From positions 7,480 through 71,479 of the forward strand of contig NZ_JBGOSE010000017.1 of assembly GCF_041538045.1 (NCBI RefSeq): 64,000 nt of DNA. The letters are read 5' to 3'. This stretch comes from Aliiglaciecola sp041538045 (GTDB taxonomy: Bacteria > Pseudomonadota > Gammaproteobacteria > Enterobacterales > Alteromonadaceae). Below are positions 1 to 8,091 of the stretch, piece by piece; within the stretch, counting starts at the first letter, position 1; every line of letters starts with the position of its first letter. Both the position numbers and the translations under genes were made by a program. The notes below the pieces were generated by a model. That model did no database searches. It worked only from the letters and a program-made list of their open reading frames with translations, and was not told the DNA's origin.

Positions 1-62
1 AGGTTGAAAAATGGCATCTCAGTTTGAGATAAATTAAAAAATGTAGCTTTCAATAAAAAAGT

Positions 63-76
63 TGACCAAATGGTCA
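63..76. promoter_or_regulatory. Candidate operator palindrome upstream of ribokinase
   Basis: Two 6-base arms, TGACCA and TGGTCA, are separated by AA and lie about 80 bases before the ribokinase start. A short symmetric site here suits a local repressor of nucleoside or ribose use, but no regulator gene is visible and the site matches no consensus I can name with confidence. An overlapping TTGACC could be a -35 box, but no good -10 box follows. Rest of the first 156 bases: nothing recognised. Confidence 0.3.
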
Positions 77-156
77 GGTTAAACTGTTCTTTTTAGCGTA
101 AACTTGTGGTACAAACTCACTTCTTTGTTAATTCTTCGTGTTAAATTGGAATTTTT

Positions 157-1053
157 ATGGCTGTTATTAATTTTGGGTCAATCAATATTGATCATGTTTA
201 TCAGGTCGATCATTTTGTTCAACCGGGTGAAACCTTATCCTCAACGGATTACCAACAATTATTGGGAGGAAAAGGAGCAAACCAGTCAATCGCACTAGCT
301 AAAGCAGGTTCCGATGTTCGGCATGTAGGTAAAATTAATGAACATGATGCCCACTTTAAGCAAGCAATGATTAAAGCAGGCGTTGATTGTAAATATGTGC
401 AATGCACAGACTCGCCCACAGGTCACGCCATTATCCAGGTAGCCTCTTCAGGAGAAAACGCCATAGTATTATTTGGTGGCGCAAATTTAGAAATAGATAA
501 TAAAGATGTGCTCCAAGCTTTAGATGATGCCGATGAATCTGCTTGGGTACTTACGCAAAATGAAACAAGCTCCATTGACATTGTATTTCAAGAAGCTAAA
601 AAGTTAGGTTTAAAAGTTGCTTTTAATCCAGCCCCCATGACAGATTCAGTGAAACAATTGCCCCATGACTGTATCGATTTATTGATTGTTAACGAAGTGG
701 AAGGCACTGAAATTGCGGGCGTTAACGATATTGACGAAATGGAATCATATTTCCGCGAGCAATGGTCACATGCAGAAGTGTTAATCACCTTAGGCAAACA
801 AGGCGTGCGTTTAGTCTTGGCTGAGGAAACCATTGATGTGCCAGCATTCTTAGTTGATACAGTAGATACTACAGCGGCAGGCGATACCTTTATCGGCTAC
901 TTTTTAGCTGCCTATAGCCGTCGCAATAAACCCAAAGAAGCCTTAGTGCGGGCGTGTGCTGCTTCAGCAATCGCGGTGACTCGTAATGGCGCAGCCCAAT
1001 CTATTCCAAGTACTGAAGAAGTAGATCTTTTCCTCAGTCAAAATCAAGCTTAA
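157..1053 (+). CDS. rbsK: Ribokinase, PfkB-family sugar kinase
   Basis: Phosphorylates ribose (or a close sugar/nucleoside) with ATP in the cytoplasm. The 298-residue length is normal for ribokinase. N10 and D12 in the N-terminal strand and the GGKGANQ block at residues 37-43 form the PfkB signature 1. The TAAGDTF block near residue 240 carries the catalytic Asp (about 243) and the anion hole. A nucleoside hydrolase follows 30 bases downstream on the same strand, so the pair probably releases ribose from nucleosides and phosphorylates it; rpiA nearby would use ribose-5-phosphate. The exact substrate within the PfkB family is not certain, but the N-terminal motifs favour ribokinase. Confidence 0.88.
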   Translation: MAVINFGSINIDHVYQVDHFVQPGETLSSTDYQQLLGGKGANQSIALAKAGSDVRHVGKINEHDAHFKQAMIKAGVDCKYVQCTDSPTGHAIIQVASSGENAIVLFGGANLEIDNKDVLQALDDADESAWVLTQNETSSIDIVFQEAKKLGLKVAFNPAPMTDSVKQLPHDCIDLLIVNEVEGTEIAGVNDIDEMESYFREQWSHAEVLITLGKQGVRLVLAEETIDVPAFLVDTVDTTAAGDTFIGYFLAAYSRRNKPKEALVRACAASAIAVTRNGAAQSIPSTEEVDLFLSQNQA

Positions 1054-1083
1054 CTACAACTTATCATTAAAGAGAACGATTAT

Positions 1084-2025
1084 ATGGCTCATAAAATAAT
1101 TCTCGATACCGATCCAGGTATTGATGACGCAATGGCAATCTTTTTTGCCTTCCAATCACCTGATATCGAGGTATTAGGTTTGACCACGGTTTACGGTAAC
1201 GTACCTGTGACTATGTCGGCTCAAAATGCTTTAACCTTGTGTGAATTAGCCGACCAAGATATTCCAGTCACCAAAGGTGTTGGCATGCCGTGGGTAGGCC
1301 CTGAGTCAGGATATGCGCACTTTGTGCACGGTGATGATGGTTTTGGCAATATCGATTTCCCTGCCTCAAAACGTGAACTCGACCCACGTAGTTCAGCTCA
1401 ATATATTGTAGACATGGCCCGTCAACATCCAGGTGAAATCACCTTAGTTGCCATTGGCCCATTAGGTAACTTAGCCTTAGCACTGCGTTTAGAGCCGGAA
1501 TTACCTAACTTGGTAAAAGGTGTCGTTATTATGGGTGGAGCCGCCTTTGTAAAAGGTAATGTGACGCCTGTTGCTGAAGCTAATATATGGAATGATGCCC
1601 ATGCTGCTGAAATCGTTTTTGCAGCATCTTGGGATCTTAAAATGTTTGGCTTGGACGTCACCAATGATGTTCCATTCACTTTAGATTTCCTTGATGAGCT
1701 CGAAACTAAAAACCCTAAATTAGGTGGTTTTGTTAAAAAGTCTTCACAGTTTTATGTGGATTTTTATTCACAAGATAGAGATGACCGCGTTTGTTTCTTC
1801 CATGATGCCATGCCGCTTGCCTATTTGGTGGACCCCAGTTTGTTTGAATTTACCCGTGGCCACGCCAGAGTATCTACGGATCCATTAAACAAAGGACAAA
1901 CAACAGTTGCACCTAAGGGCAGCACCGCTAGCCCCTTATGGTTAGAAGCGCAACAAATCGATGCAGCAACCAAAGTTGATCATGATCGACTGCGTAAACT
2001 GTACATCGATACTTATTCTTATTAA
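1084..2025 (+). CDS. Inosine/uridine-preferring nucleoside hydrolase
   Basis: Hydrolyses the N-glycosidic bond of ribonucleosides to ribose plus base. The defining DTDPGIDDA block lies at residues 8-16 and provides the calcium and catalytic aspartates. Further conserved parts are the VAIGPLGNLALAL segment and a late HDAMPLA segment whose His/Asp complete the metal site. 313 residues is typical of IunH/Rih proteins. It lies just after the ribokinase gene, most likely in one transcript, and is followed by a terminator-like hairpin. Base specificity (purine, pyrimidine or both) cannot be read from sequence, so no rih symbol is given. Confidence 0.9.
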   Translation: MAHKIILDTDPGIDDAMAIFFAFQSPDIEVLGLTTVYGNVPVTMSAQNALTLCELADQDIPVTKGVGMPWVGPESGYAHFVHGDDGFGNIDFPASKRELDPRSSAQYIVDMARQHPGEITLVAIGPLGNLALALRLEPELPNLVKGVVIMGGAAFVKGNVTPVAEANIWNDAHAAEIVFAASWDLKMFGLDVTNDVPFTLDFLDELETKNPKLGGFVKKSSQFYVDFYSQDRDDRVCFFHDAMPLAYLVDPSLFEFTRGHARVSTDPLNKGQTTVAPKGSTASPLWLEAQQIDAATKVDHDRLRKLYIDTYSY

Positions 2026-2037
2026 TCTACGCAGTTC

Positions 2038-2061
2038 AAAGGCTTAATAAGAAGCTTTTTT
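2038..2061 (+). terminator. Weak intrinsic terminator after nucleoside hydrolase
   Basis: A short stem (AAAGGCTT with AAGCTTTT, one G-U pair) with a six-base loop is followed by a run of T. It starts 13 bases after the stop codon. The stem is short and AT-rich, so termination may be partial. Confidence 0.45.
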
Positions 2062-2062
2062 G

Positions 2063-2094
2063 TCGAAGATGGTGATTGACATTACCATCTTCGA
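2063..2094. other. Perfect 11-bp hairpin before fau
   Basis: TCGAAGATGGT is repeated inverted as ACCATCTTCGA with a 10-base loop. No T-tract follows, so it is not a standard intrinsic terminator. It may stabilise the 3' end of the upstream transcript or affect the fau leader. Confidence 0.45.
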
Positions 2095-2187
2095 TAATTG
2101 ATAAGGTGATTGCTTTATTTACTGGTTTATATACTGTACGGGGGAACTGGTCCTCGTTACCCTGTTTTCGTCAAAGGTGCCTCGACA

Positions 2188-2769
2188 TTGTTAGAAAGCA
2201 AAACTCAGTTACGCAAAAAGTTTCGGTTATTACGGCGTAATCTCAGTCCTGAACAACAAAACCAAGCCAGCCACCAAGCTTTACAAACGGTAATCAAAAA
2301 CAAGCTATTAGATCACGCTGAGTACATCGCGCTTTATCTTCATCAAGACGGTGAGTTGTCATGTGAAGATATCATCCAATGGTGTTGGAAAAATGGCAGA
2401 AAAACCTATTTACCAGTATTAGATCCGAATCGTGAAAACTATTTAGTATTTGTCGAATATGCTGCAGATACTAAGATGCAAAAGAATCGATTTAATATTC
2501 CAGAACCGGTTATAACGATGTCAAAGGTTAGAACCCTGTCACAGCTCGACAGTATATTTTTACCTTTAGTTGCTTTTGATGAAAGCGGTAATCGATTAGG
2601 CATGGGAGGTGGTTTTTATGACAGAACCCTTGCACAACTCACTTCTTCTATACAACCGCAACTTTTAGGTTACGCCCACAACTGTCAGCAAGCCGCAAAC
2701 CTAACTACCGAGAGTTGGGATATTCCAGTCCATAAAATAATCACCCCCAGTCGCGTTATTTCCATCTGA
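2188..2769 (+). CDS. fau: 5-formyltetrahydrofolate cyclo-ligase
   Basis: Converts 5-formyl-THF to 5,10-methenyl-THF using ATP (family also called YgfA/MTHFS). The C-terminal GMGGGFYDR block is the family's ATP/folate-binding signature, and the N-terminal KTQLRKKFRLLRR helix is typical. I place the start at a TTG preceded by AAAGGTG at 8-base spacing, giving 193 residues, normal for the family. The open frame extends to 2110, but the added residues look unlike the family. In many gammaproteobacteria fau follows the 6S RNA gene; I could not recognise 6S RNA here. Confidence 0.88.
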   Translation: MLESKTQLRKKFRLLRRNLSPEQQNQASHQALQTVIKNKLLDHAEYIALYLHQDGELSCEDIIQWCWKNGRKTYLPVLDPNRENYLVFVEYAADTKMQKNRFNIPEPVITMSKVRTLSQLDSIFLPLVAFDESGNRLGMGGGFYDRTLAQLTSSIQPQLLGYAHNCQQAANLTTESWDIPVHKIITPSRVISI

Positions 2770-2877
2770 GTACAGCCCCCCTTTCCTCAGTGTTACTAGC
2801 CGCACAGGAACTAAGTGCGTTATACTCTGCGCAAATTTATAAAATGTGACTAACATTGCCATTTAAAGGATCCCCCC

Positions 2878-3534
2878 ATGACTCAAGATGAAAAGAAACG
2901 CGCCGCTGGCGAAGCTGCGGTTAAATTTGTTACGGACGACAGTATAATTGGTGTGGGCACCGGCTCGACAGTTCACTATTTCATTAGTGCACTAGAGAGC
3001 GTGAAACATAAAATTAAAGGGGCAGTTTCCAGTTCTGATGATTCAACGGCAAAATTGAAAGCAATGGGCATTGAAGTATTTGACCTCAACTCTGTAGACA
3101 AATTTGATATTTATGTAGATGGTGCAGATGAAATTACGAAACATAAACATATGATCAAAGGCGGTGGTGCTGCCCTAACCAGAGAAAAAATCGTTGCCGC
3201 CGTTGCCAAGAAATTTGTATGCATTATCGACGATAGTAAACAAGTTCCCGTTTTAGGTGCTTTTCCACTACCTGTTGAAGTTATTCCTATGGCCCGTTCA
3301 TTTGTGGCTCGGGAATTAGTAAAATTAGGTGGCGATCCGGAATATCGCCAAGGTGTTACCACTGATAATGGTAATGTGATCCTAGATGTACACAACCTCA
3401 AAATCCTCAACCCTGTGGAATTGGAACAACAGATCAATCAAATTCCTGGCGTAGTAACAAATGGTCTGTTCGCTATGCGTGCAGCAGATATTGTATTAGT
3501 CGCCACAGACTCTGAAGTAATTGAGATTGAATAG
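2878..3534 (+). CDS. rpiA: Ribose-5-phosphate isomerase A
   Basis: Interconverts ribose-5-phosphate and ribulose-5-phosphate in the pentose phosphate pathway. GVGTGST near residue 26 is the phosphate-binding loop, DGADEI near 81-86 supplies catalytic Asp residues, and KGGGAALTREK carries the conserved Lys and Glu. 218 residues matches RpiA. The ATG is preceded by AAAGGA. Placement between fau and serA is common in gammaproteobacteria. Confidence 0.96.
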   Translation: MTQDEKKRAAGEAAVKFVTDDSIIGVGTGSTVHYFISALESVKHKIKGAVSSSDDSTAKLKAMGIEVFDLNSVDKFDIYVDGADEITKHKHMIKGGGAALTREKIVAAVAKKFVCIIDDSKQVPVLGAFPLPVEVIPMARSFVARELVKLGGDPEYRQGVTTDNGNVILDVHNLKILNPVELEQQINQIPGVVTNGLFAMRAADIVLVATDSEVIEIE

Positions 3535-3561
3535 ACGAAATTAATATAACAGGCTCTTTCT

Positions 3562-3629
3562 TATTTGAAAAAGTTCTGGTATTTTTCACTTTCAAATAGA
3601 CGTCCAGATGTCTCTTAAATCTGACATCT
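3562..3629 (+). other. Two tandem hairpins in the rpiA-serA gap
   Basis: A first hairpin (TATTTGAAA, 3562-3570, with TTTCAAATA, 3590-3598) is followed by a second (AGATGTC, 3606-3612, with GACATCT, 3623-3629). The second is followed by a short TT run. They may terminate rpiA or form part of the serA leader; no T-tract of normal strength is present. Confidence 0.35.
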
Positions 3630-3655
3630 TTCACTAATTATGTACGGGAACATTA

Positions 3656-4885
3656 ATGAGCAAAGTATCACTACCCAAAGAAAAAATTAAGATATTGTTG
3701 CTTGAGGGTTTACACCAAAGTTCAGTGGAAACTCTTGAAGCCAATGGCTATACCAATATTGAATATATCAAGACGTCTTTATCCGAAGAAAAGTTAATGG
3801 AAAAGATTGCTGATGTTCACTTTATTGGAATTCGTTCTCGTACGCAGTTAAATGCAAATGTAATAGACGCGGCTAAAAAACTTGTTGCTGTTGGTTGCTT
3901 CTGCATTGGTACCAATCAAGTTGATCTTAAAGCCACTCAAAAACGCGGCATTCCAGTGTTCAACGCGCCCTTCTCGAATACGCGTTCAGTGGCTGAATTA
4001 GCCCTTGGACAAATTATTTTATTACTTCGTGGCGTGCCAAGTAAAAATGCTAAAGCACATCGCGGCGAATGGGAAAAAAGTGCCGTAGGTTCTTACGAAG
4101 CCCGAGGCAAAACCTTAGGCATTATTGGTTATGGTCACATTGGTACACAATTGAGCATATTGGCAGAGCATTTAGGTATGCGTGTTCAGTTTTATGATAT
4201 TGAAGACAAATTGGTACTGGGTAACTCCACACAGGTTAAAACCTTAAAAGAATTGTTGAATACATCTGATGTAGTTTCGTTGCATGTACCTGAAACGGCA
4301 CAAACTCAAAACATGATTGGCAAAAAAGAGTTAGCGATGATGAAAGACGGTGCAATCTTAATGAATGCCGCCAGAGGAACCGTTATCGAAATTGATGCAC
4401 TTGCTGAAGCGATGGAATCAGGTAAATTGAACGGTGCAGCAATTGATGTATTCCCAGTTGAACCAAAATCAAATGACGAAGAATTTGTTTCGCCCCTAAG
4501 AAAGTTTGATAATGTCATTCTGACCCCACACGTAGGCGGAAGTACTCAAGAAGCCCAACAAAATATTGGCTTCGAGGTTGCTGGGAAACTGGTTAAATAC
4601 AGTGATAATGGCTCTACGCTTTCTGCGGTTAACTTCCCTGAAGTATCGTTACCAGAACATACTGATCGTTCTCGATTGTTGCATATCCACGTTAATGCGC
4701 CTGGTGTCTTAACCCAGATTAACCAAGCGTTTGCAGCTCATAACATCAATATTGCAGCACAATATCTACAAACTAACGAAAGCATTGGTTACGTGGTAAT
4801 TGACGTTGAAACGGATGATGCAAAAGAAGCGTTCGAGCAACTAACTAAAATTGACGGTACAATTAAAACTCGTATTTTGCACTAA
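3656..4885 (+). CDS. serA: D-3-phosphoglycerate dehydrogenase
   Basis: Catalyses the first step of serine synthesis, oxidising 3-phosphoglycerate with NAD. The order is substrate domain, NAD-binding Rossmann domain with GYGHIGTQ near residue 160, the catalytic Arg in NAARGT, the catalytic His in LTPHVGGST, and a C-terminal ACT domain (about 335-409) that binds serine for feedback inhibition. 409 residues equals the short E. coli-type SerA. It probably has its own promoter in the gap after rpiA and ends with a clear terminator. Confidence 0.96.
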   Translation: MSKVSLPKEKIKILLLEGLHQSSVETLEANGYTNIEYIKTSLSEEKLMEKIADVHFIGIRSRTQLNANVIDAAKKLVAVGCFCIGTNQVDLKATQKRGIPVFNAPFSNTRSVAELALGQIILLLRGVPSKNAKAHRGEWEKSAVGSYEARGKTLGIIGYGHIGTQLSILAEHLGMRVQFYDIEDKLVLGNSTQVKTLKELLNTSDVVSLHVPETAQTQNMIGKKELAMMKDGAILMNAARGTVIEIDALAEAMESGKLNGAAIDVFPVEPKSNDEEFVSPLRKFDNVILTPHVGGSTQEAQQNIGFEVAGKLVKYSDNGSTLSAVNFPEVSLPEHTDRSRLLHIHVNAPGVLTQINQAFAAHNINIAAQYLQTNESIGYVVIDVETDDAKEAFEQLTKIDGTIKTRILH

Positions 4886-4926
4886 GTAACTCGCCCTTCG
4901 CCATTATCATTATGGGGATTCTGGTT

Positions 4927-4955
4927 TGGGTCAAGAACAGTCTCTTGGCCCATTT
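4927..4955 (+). terminator. Intrinsic terminator after serA
   Basis: A 10-bp stem, TGGGTCAAGA with TCTTGGCCCA (one G-U pair), has a six-base loop and is followed by TTT. It lies 42 bases after the serA stop. Between here and 5182 I see nothing beyond an AT-rich leader. Confidence 0.6.
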
Positions 4956-5182
4956 CAAAGCTAAAGTCTCCCCTTAAGCCCTGTGCATCTCCAACCTGAT
5001 CTATATTTAATCAAATGTCTTATTAAGCTAAACTTGAAACAAATTCCCCCCATAACAGTGGGTAAAAAATCAATCTATTATTTAAAATGTAACCTTGCGA
5101 ATTAAAGGGTATATTAAACAGAAATTTATTAATCAAAAAGTCGTTCTACTGCTTAAGTTGTTAAGATTAATGGGAATTGGGA

Positions 5183-5833
5183 ATGAAATGTAAATATAAG
5201 ATATTTTGGTTTAGTTCAGCGTTTATTTGTTTTAACGCTTTGGCAATATCGGTTACCGTTGATGTTTTTAGCAATACAGATAAACCTGTTTTTCAAACGG
5301 TGGTTTATTTGGAGCCTGAAGGGGACGTAGAGATCACTCAAAACCATCAAGACATTGCGGTCATGGATCAGGTTGATCGCCAATTTATGCCACATATTTT
5401 ACCTGTGCAAAAAGGTAACAAAGTGGTTTTTCCAAATTCTGATTCCATTAAACATCATGTTTATTCATTTTCTCCAGCCAAGCAATTTGAGTTGAAGCTG
5501 TATAAGGATTCCGACGCTGCCCCCTTACTATTTGAAAATCAGGGTGAAGTGGAGTTAGGCTGCAACGTACATGACTGGATGCTTGCTTATATTTGGGTAG
5601 TAGACACTCCCTTTTTTGCTAAAACGGACCAGTCTGGTAAAGTCACAATTGACGTGCCTAAAGGCCATTACAGTGTGAAAATTTGGCATCCTAGAATTCA
5701 AGATGACTTAGACGCATTAACTCAAAAAATAAGCATTGAAGCCCCTATCAACATGAGCTTTAAGCTACAGGAAAAGCTTTTAGAAGACCTCAGCTTTTAT
5801 GAGCAACGAGCAGACAAATTAACCGACTACTAA
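5183..5833 (+). CDS. Secreted cupredoxin-like protein
   Basis: Probably a periplasmic or exported copper protein. A signal peptide (basic start, hydrophobic core to about residue 23) precedes a cupredoxin domain. The type 1 copper ligands are visible: a His in the HH pair at about residues 91-92, then C127-x2-H130-x2-M133, the ligand spacing known from amicyanin. The last ~70 residues look like a small beta-sandwich (peptidase-regulatory type). Similar proteins are often labelled methylamine utilization protein, but no methylamine dehydrogenase genes are present, so that role is not supported. The ATG at 5183 is preferred over an upstream in-frame TTG at 5177. The next gene encodes a barrel-like envelope protein. 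Confidence 0.7.
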   Translation: MKCKYKIFWFSSAFICFNALAISVTVDVFSNTDKPVFQTVVYLEPEGDVEITQNHQDIAVMDQVDRQFMPHILPVQKGNKVVFPNSDSIKHHVYSFSPAKQFELKLYKDSDAAPLLFENQGEVELGCNVHDWMLAYIWVVDTPFFAKTDQSGKVTIDVPKGHYSVKIWHPRIQDDLDALTQKISIEAPINMSFKLQEKLLEDLSFYEQRADKLTDY

Positions 5834-5867
5834 TGCCCTAGTAGCATTGCAACTTGGACTTTTACTT

Positions 5868-7115
5868 TTGATAGTTAAGCATAATTTTAATTATAAAACC
5901 TTAATTGCCATCTTAATGTTTATTCTGTTGTTCAGTTTGAATTTGTTGACTCCTGCTGCTGCAAATCAAGTTGGCGGCATTGTGCAAGTGTACATTGCTG
6001 ACACCGACAGTTGGCAGTCTTACCAAAACAACGGAACAGGGATCCTCCGTCACGATGACGATACTGTAGGTATACAGCAAGCTCTGTTACATACAAACAT
6101 CGACTTAGTTTCGAACGTCAGTCTCGATGCTGTTGCTCACTATTATCCCGACGGTGAACAGCAATTGGGCTTTTCACAACTATCCTTGCAATATAAACCC
6201 TTAAGCCCAAATAAGATTAAATTTAAGGCTAGAGGAGGCTTCTTTTATCCACGTTTATCGTTGGAAAATATTGATGATGGTTGGCTTTCTCCTTACACCT
6301 ATACCCAATCTGCAATCAATAGTTGGGTGGGTGAAGAGATGCGTACACTTGGCTTAGAATTTTCAATTTATAGTCCAGGCAGAGCCAGAAGAAGCCCTTG
6401 GTCATGGGAAGTGATTGGCGCGGCGTTTAAGGGCAATGATCCCCTAGGTACATTAATCAGTTGGCGTGGGTTTGCCATGCATGATCGACAGTCTCTAAAC
6501 AACGACAGAGTTAACTTTGCTCCCTACCCCACTGTCATTGATACTGACTTTATATGGCACCCAGACTACGTTGAACCCTTTCATGAACTTGATCGACGAT
6601 GGGGGTTTTATATTGGTTTACACCTCAGTTATTTTAACCAATCAAGCTTCCGTTATTATTACTATGACAACCAAGCTGACCCATTAACTGTAAATAGCCA
6701 ACGACTTTATGGTTGGCGAACTAAATTCCACTCTTTATCTTTCCAACATAAATTCAATAGCAACACACGCTTGATTAGTCAGCTTATGACAGGCAGCACT
6801 GTGATGGGAGTAAAGTTTGTGTATGTGGATTTTGATGCCTGGTATCTAATGCTCAGCCATCAGGTATCGCAACACCGTATCAGCCTGCGTTACGACAGAT
6901 TCATGGTAATTGAAGATGATGTATTTCCTACTGACATGAATAATAGCGATGGTTATGGACTGACGTTAGCTTGGCGCTATGATCTAGATGACAACTGGCA
7001 ATTAGGCATAGAACAACATTTCAATAAAAATACCGCGCAAAATAGAGCCCAACTTGATCTGCCAATAGATGCTAATCAGCAACAAACCTTATTAGTGGCA
7101 CAATTTCGCTGGTAG
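5868..7115 (+). CDS. Putative outer-membrane beta-barrel protein
   Basis: No known family was recognised. A hydrophobic leader ending in TPAAA|NQ predicts export. The mature part has many alternating aromatic/polar stretches and ends in QFRW, an aromatic C-terminus typical of outer-membrane barrels. It lies 34 bases after the cupredoxin gene and is probably co-transcribed, so the two may work together at the envelope. The start is uncertain: TTG at 5868 gives a good signal peptide, ATG at 5916 gives one lacking a basic head, and the frame is open back to 5847. Confidence 0.6.
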   Translation: MIVKHNFNYKTLIAILMFILLFSLNLLTPAAANQVGGIVQVYIADTDSWQSYQNNGTGILRHDDDTVGIQQALLHTNIDLVSNVSLDAVAHYYPDGEQQLGFSQLSLQYKPLSPNKIKFKARGGFFYPRLSLENIDDGWLSPYTYTQSAINSWVGEEMRTLGLEFSIYSPGRARRSPWSWEVIGAAFKGNDPLGTLISWRGFAMHDRQSLNNDRVNFAPYPTVIDTDFIWHPDYVEPFHELDRRWGFYIGLHLSYFNQSSFRYYYYDNQADPLTVNSQRLYGWRTKFHSLSFQHKFNSNTRLISQLMTGSTVMGVKFVYVDFDAWYLMLSHQVSQHRISLRYDRFMVIEDDVFPTDMNNSDGYGLTLAWRYDLDDNWQLGIEQHFNKNTAQNRAQLDLPIDANQQQTLLVAQFRW

Positions 7116-7133
7116 TGTTCTCTTAGAAATAAA

Positions 7134-7157
7134 AAAGCCGGCGTAACAGCCGGCTTT
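7134..7157 (-). terminator. Bidirectional terminator between barrel gene and DUF481 gene
   Basis: A 9-bp GC-rich stem (AAAGCCGGC with GCCGGCTTT) has a six-base loop. Read on the minus strand it continues into TTTTTT, so it mainly serves the DUF481 gene ending at 7179. On the plus strand it has a short T-run and can also stop the barrel gene. Confidence 0.8.
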
Positions 7158-7178
7158 AAACAAACAAATAAGCAGGGT

Positions 7179-7946
7179 TTAGAAGAAAGTGTAAACCAAA
7201 GTTACTGCCGTTTGTGTATCAAGCTTTTCAGTATCATCGCTTGCACCAGAGTTATGATCCAAAGTCACACTAAATTTCATTGATAAAGAACCATTAATTG
7301 CTGCAGACAATGAGGTCACAGATTTAGATTTTGTGTTGTCTTCACCGACTTCAGTTGATAGCAATTGTTTAAAGGTCGCTGTATCAGAAATCTTCCACTG
7401 ATAATCTAACGCACCACGGACAATTAACCCTTTCTCAGTTTCACCTGGTACAAGAAGTCCAGCATCATCAAAAGTGTCTGCAGTTTTATTATATGAATAA
7501 CCAGGACCTACACTGTATTCAAATGACGATGTTTCGTCTGCCCACAACTTTTGGTTCCAACCAGCGGCAAGAGTAGACTGATAATCATAGCTACTGAAAC
7601 GATCATCTTCGTAAGAAGCAAAACCGAACAAACGGTGATCTGGGTTTTCTAATTTATAGTTTGCTTGGCCTGATAGAAACCATTTTTGAGCAGTGGTTTG
7701 ACTAACAGTTTCATCATCCACTGTCACTTGGTCTTTTTTGTATAGCCCTTCAACAATAAAGTCGTTGCTCCACTTTTCCAACTCTTGATGAGCAGATAAC
7801 TTCCCCTTAACAGAAGTAGTTTCAGTATTACCAGAGGTGACGATTAAACCAAACTCGCCATCCATAGTAAAAGGTTTAGTTTCTTCTGCGCTAACATTTG
7901 CTGCCATTGCGCAAAATATAACTGAACTTAAAACTGATTTTTTCAT
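7179..7946 (-). CDS. DUF481 (YdiY-type) outer-membrane protein
   Basis: Predicted outer-membrane beta-barrel of the DUF481/YdiY (salt-induced outer membrane protein) family; function unknown. A signal peptide ends near AANVSA. The mature start (FTMDGEFGLIVTSGNTET) and the C-terminal VTLVYTFF, ending in an aromatic residue, are family hallmarks. 255 residues is normal. It is a paralogue of the next minus-strand gene upstream, sharing motifs such as GEFG, SVGPGYS and LDTQT(A/S)VTLVY. A 145-base gap with palindromic sequence separates the two, so this copy may have its own promoter. Confidence 0.82.
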   Translation of the reverse strand: MKKSVLSSVIFCAMAANVSAEETKPFTMDGEFGLIVTSGNTETTSVKGKLSAHQELEKWSNDFIVEGLYKKDQVTVDDETVSQTTAQKWFLSGQANYKLENPDHRLFGFASYEDDRFSSYDYQSTLAAGWNQKLWADETSSFEYSVGPGYSYNKTADTFDDAGLLVPGETEKGLIVRGALDYQWKISDTATFKQLLSTEVGEDNTKSKSVTSLSAAINGSLSMKFSVTLDHNSGASDDTEKLDTQTAVTLVYTFF

Positions 7947-8028
7947 TCGACTTTCCTGATTTTAATTAAAATAAAAACAGCTACTATTATTATTGTTGTA
8001 CTGAATATTGTTTGAAACATTTCAAATC

Positions 8029-8039
8029 ACCAATTTGGT
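8029..8039. promoter_or_regulatory. Palindrome ACCAATTTGGT upstream of DUF481 gene
   Basis: A perfect 11-base palindrome lies 83 bases before the start of the downstream DUF481 gene, in the gap between the two paralogues. It is a candidate operator only; there is no supporting second site. Confidence 0.25.
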
Positions 8040-8091
8040 AAACACAAAGTGTACCAAGTTGCTGATTATTTGTTATTTTTAGTAAATCAGT

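Noticed and set aside
2026..2187. Possible 6S RNA upstream of fau
   Set aside because: The gene order suggests it, but the gap is too short for a ~180-base RNA without overlapping the previous gene, and no 6S closing stem or central bubble could be drawn.
5183..5833. Methylamine utilisation role for the cupredoxin
   Set aside because: No mau genes nearby; the label comes only from family naming.
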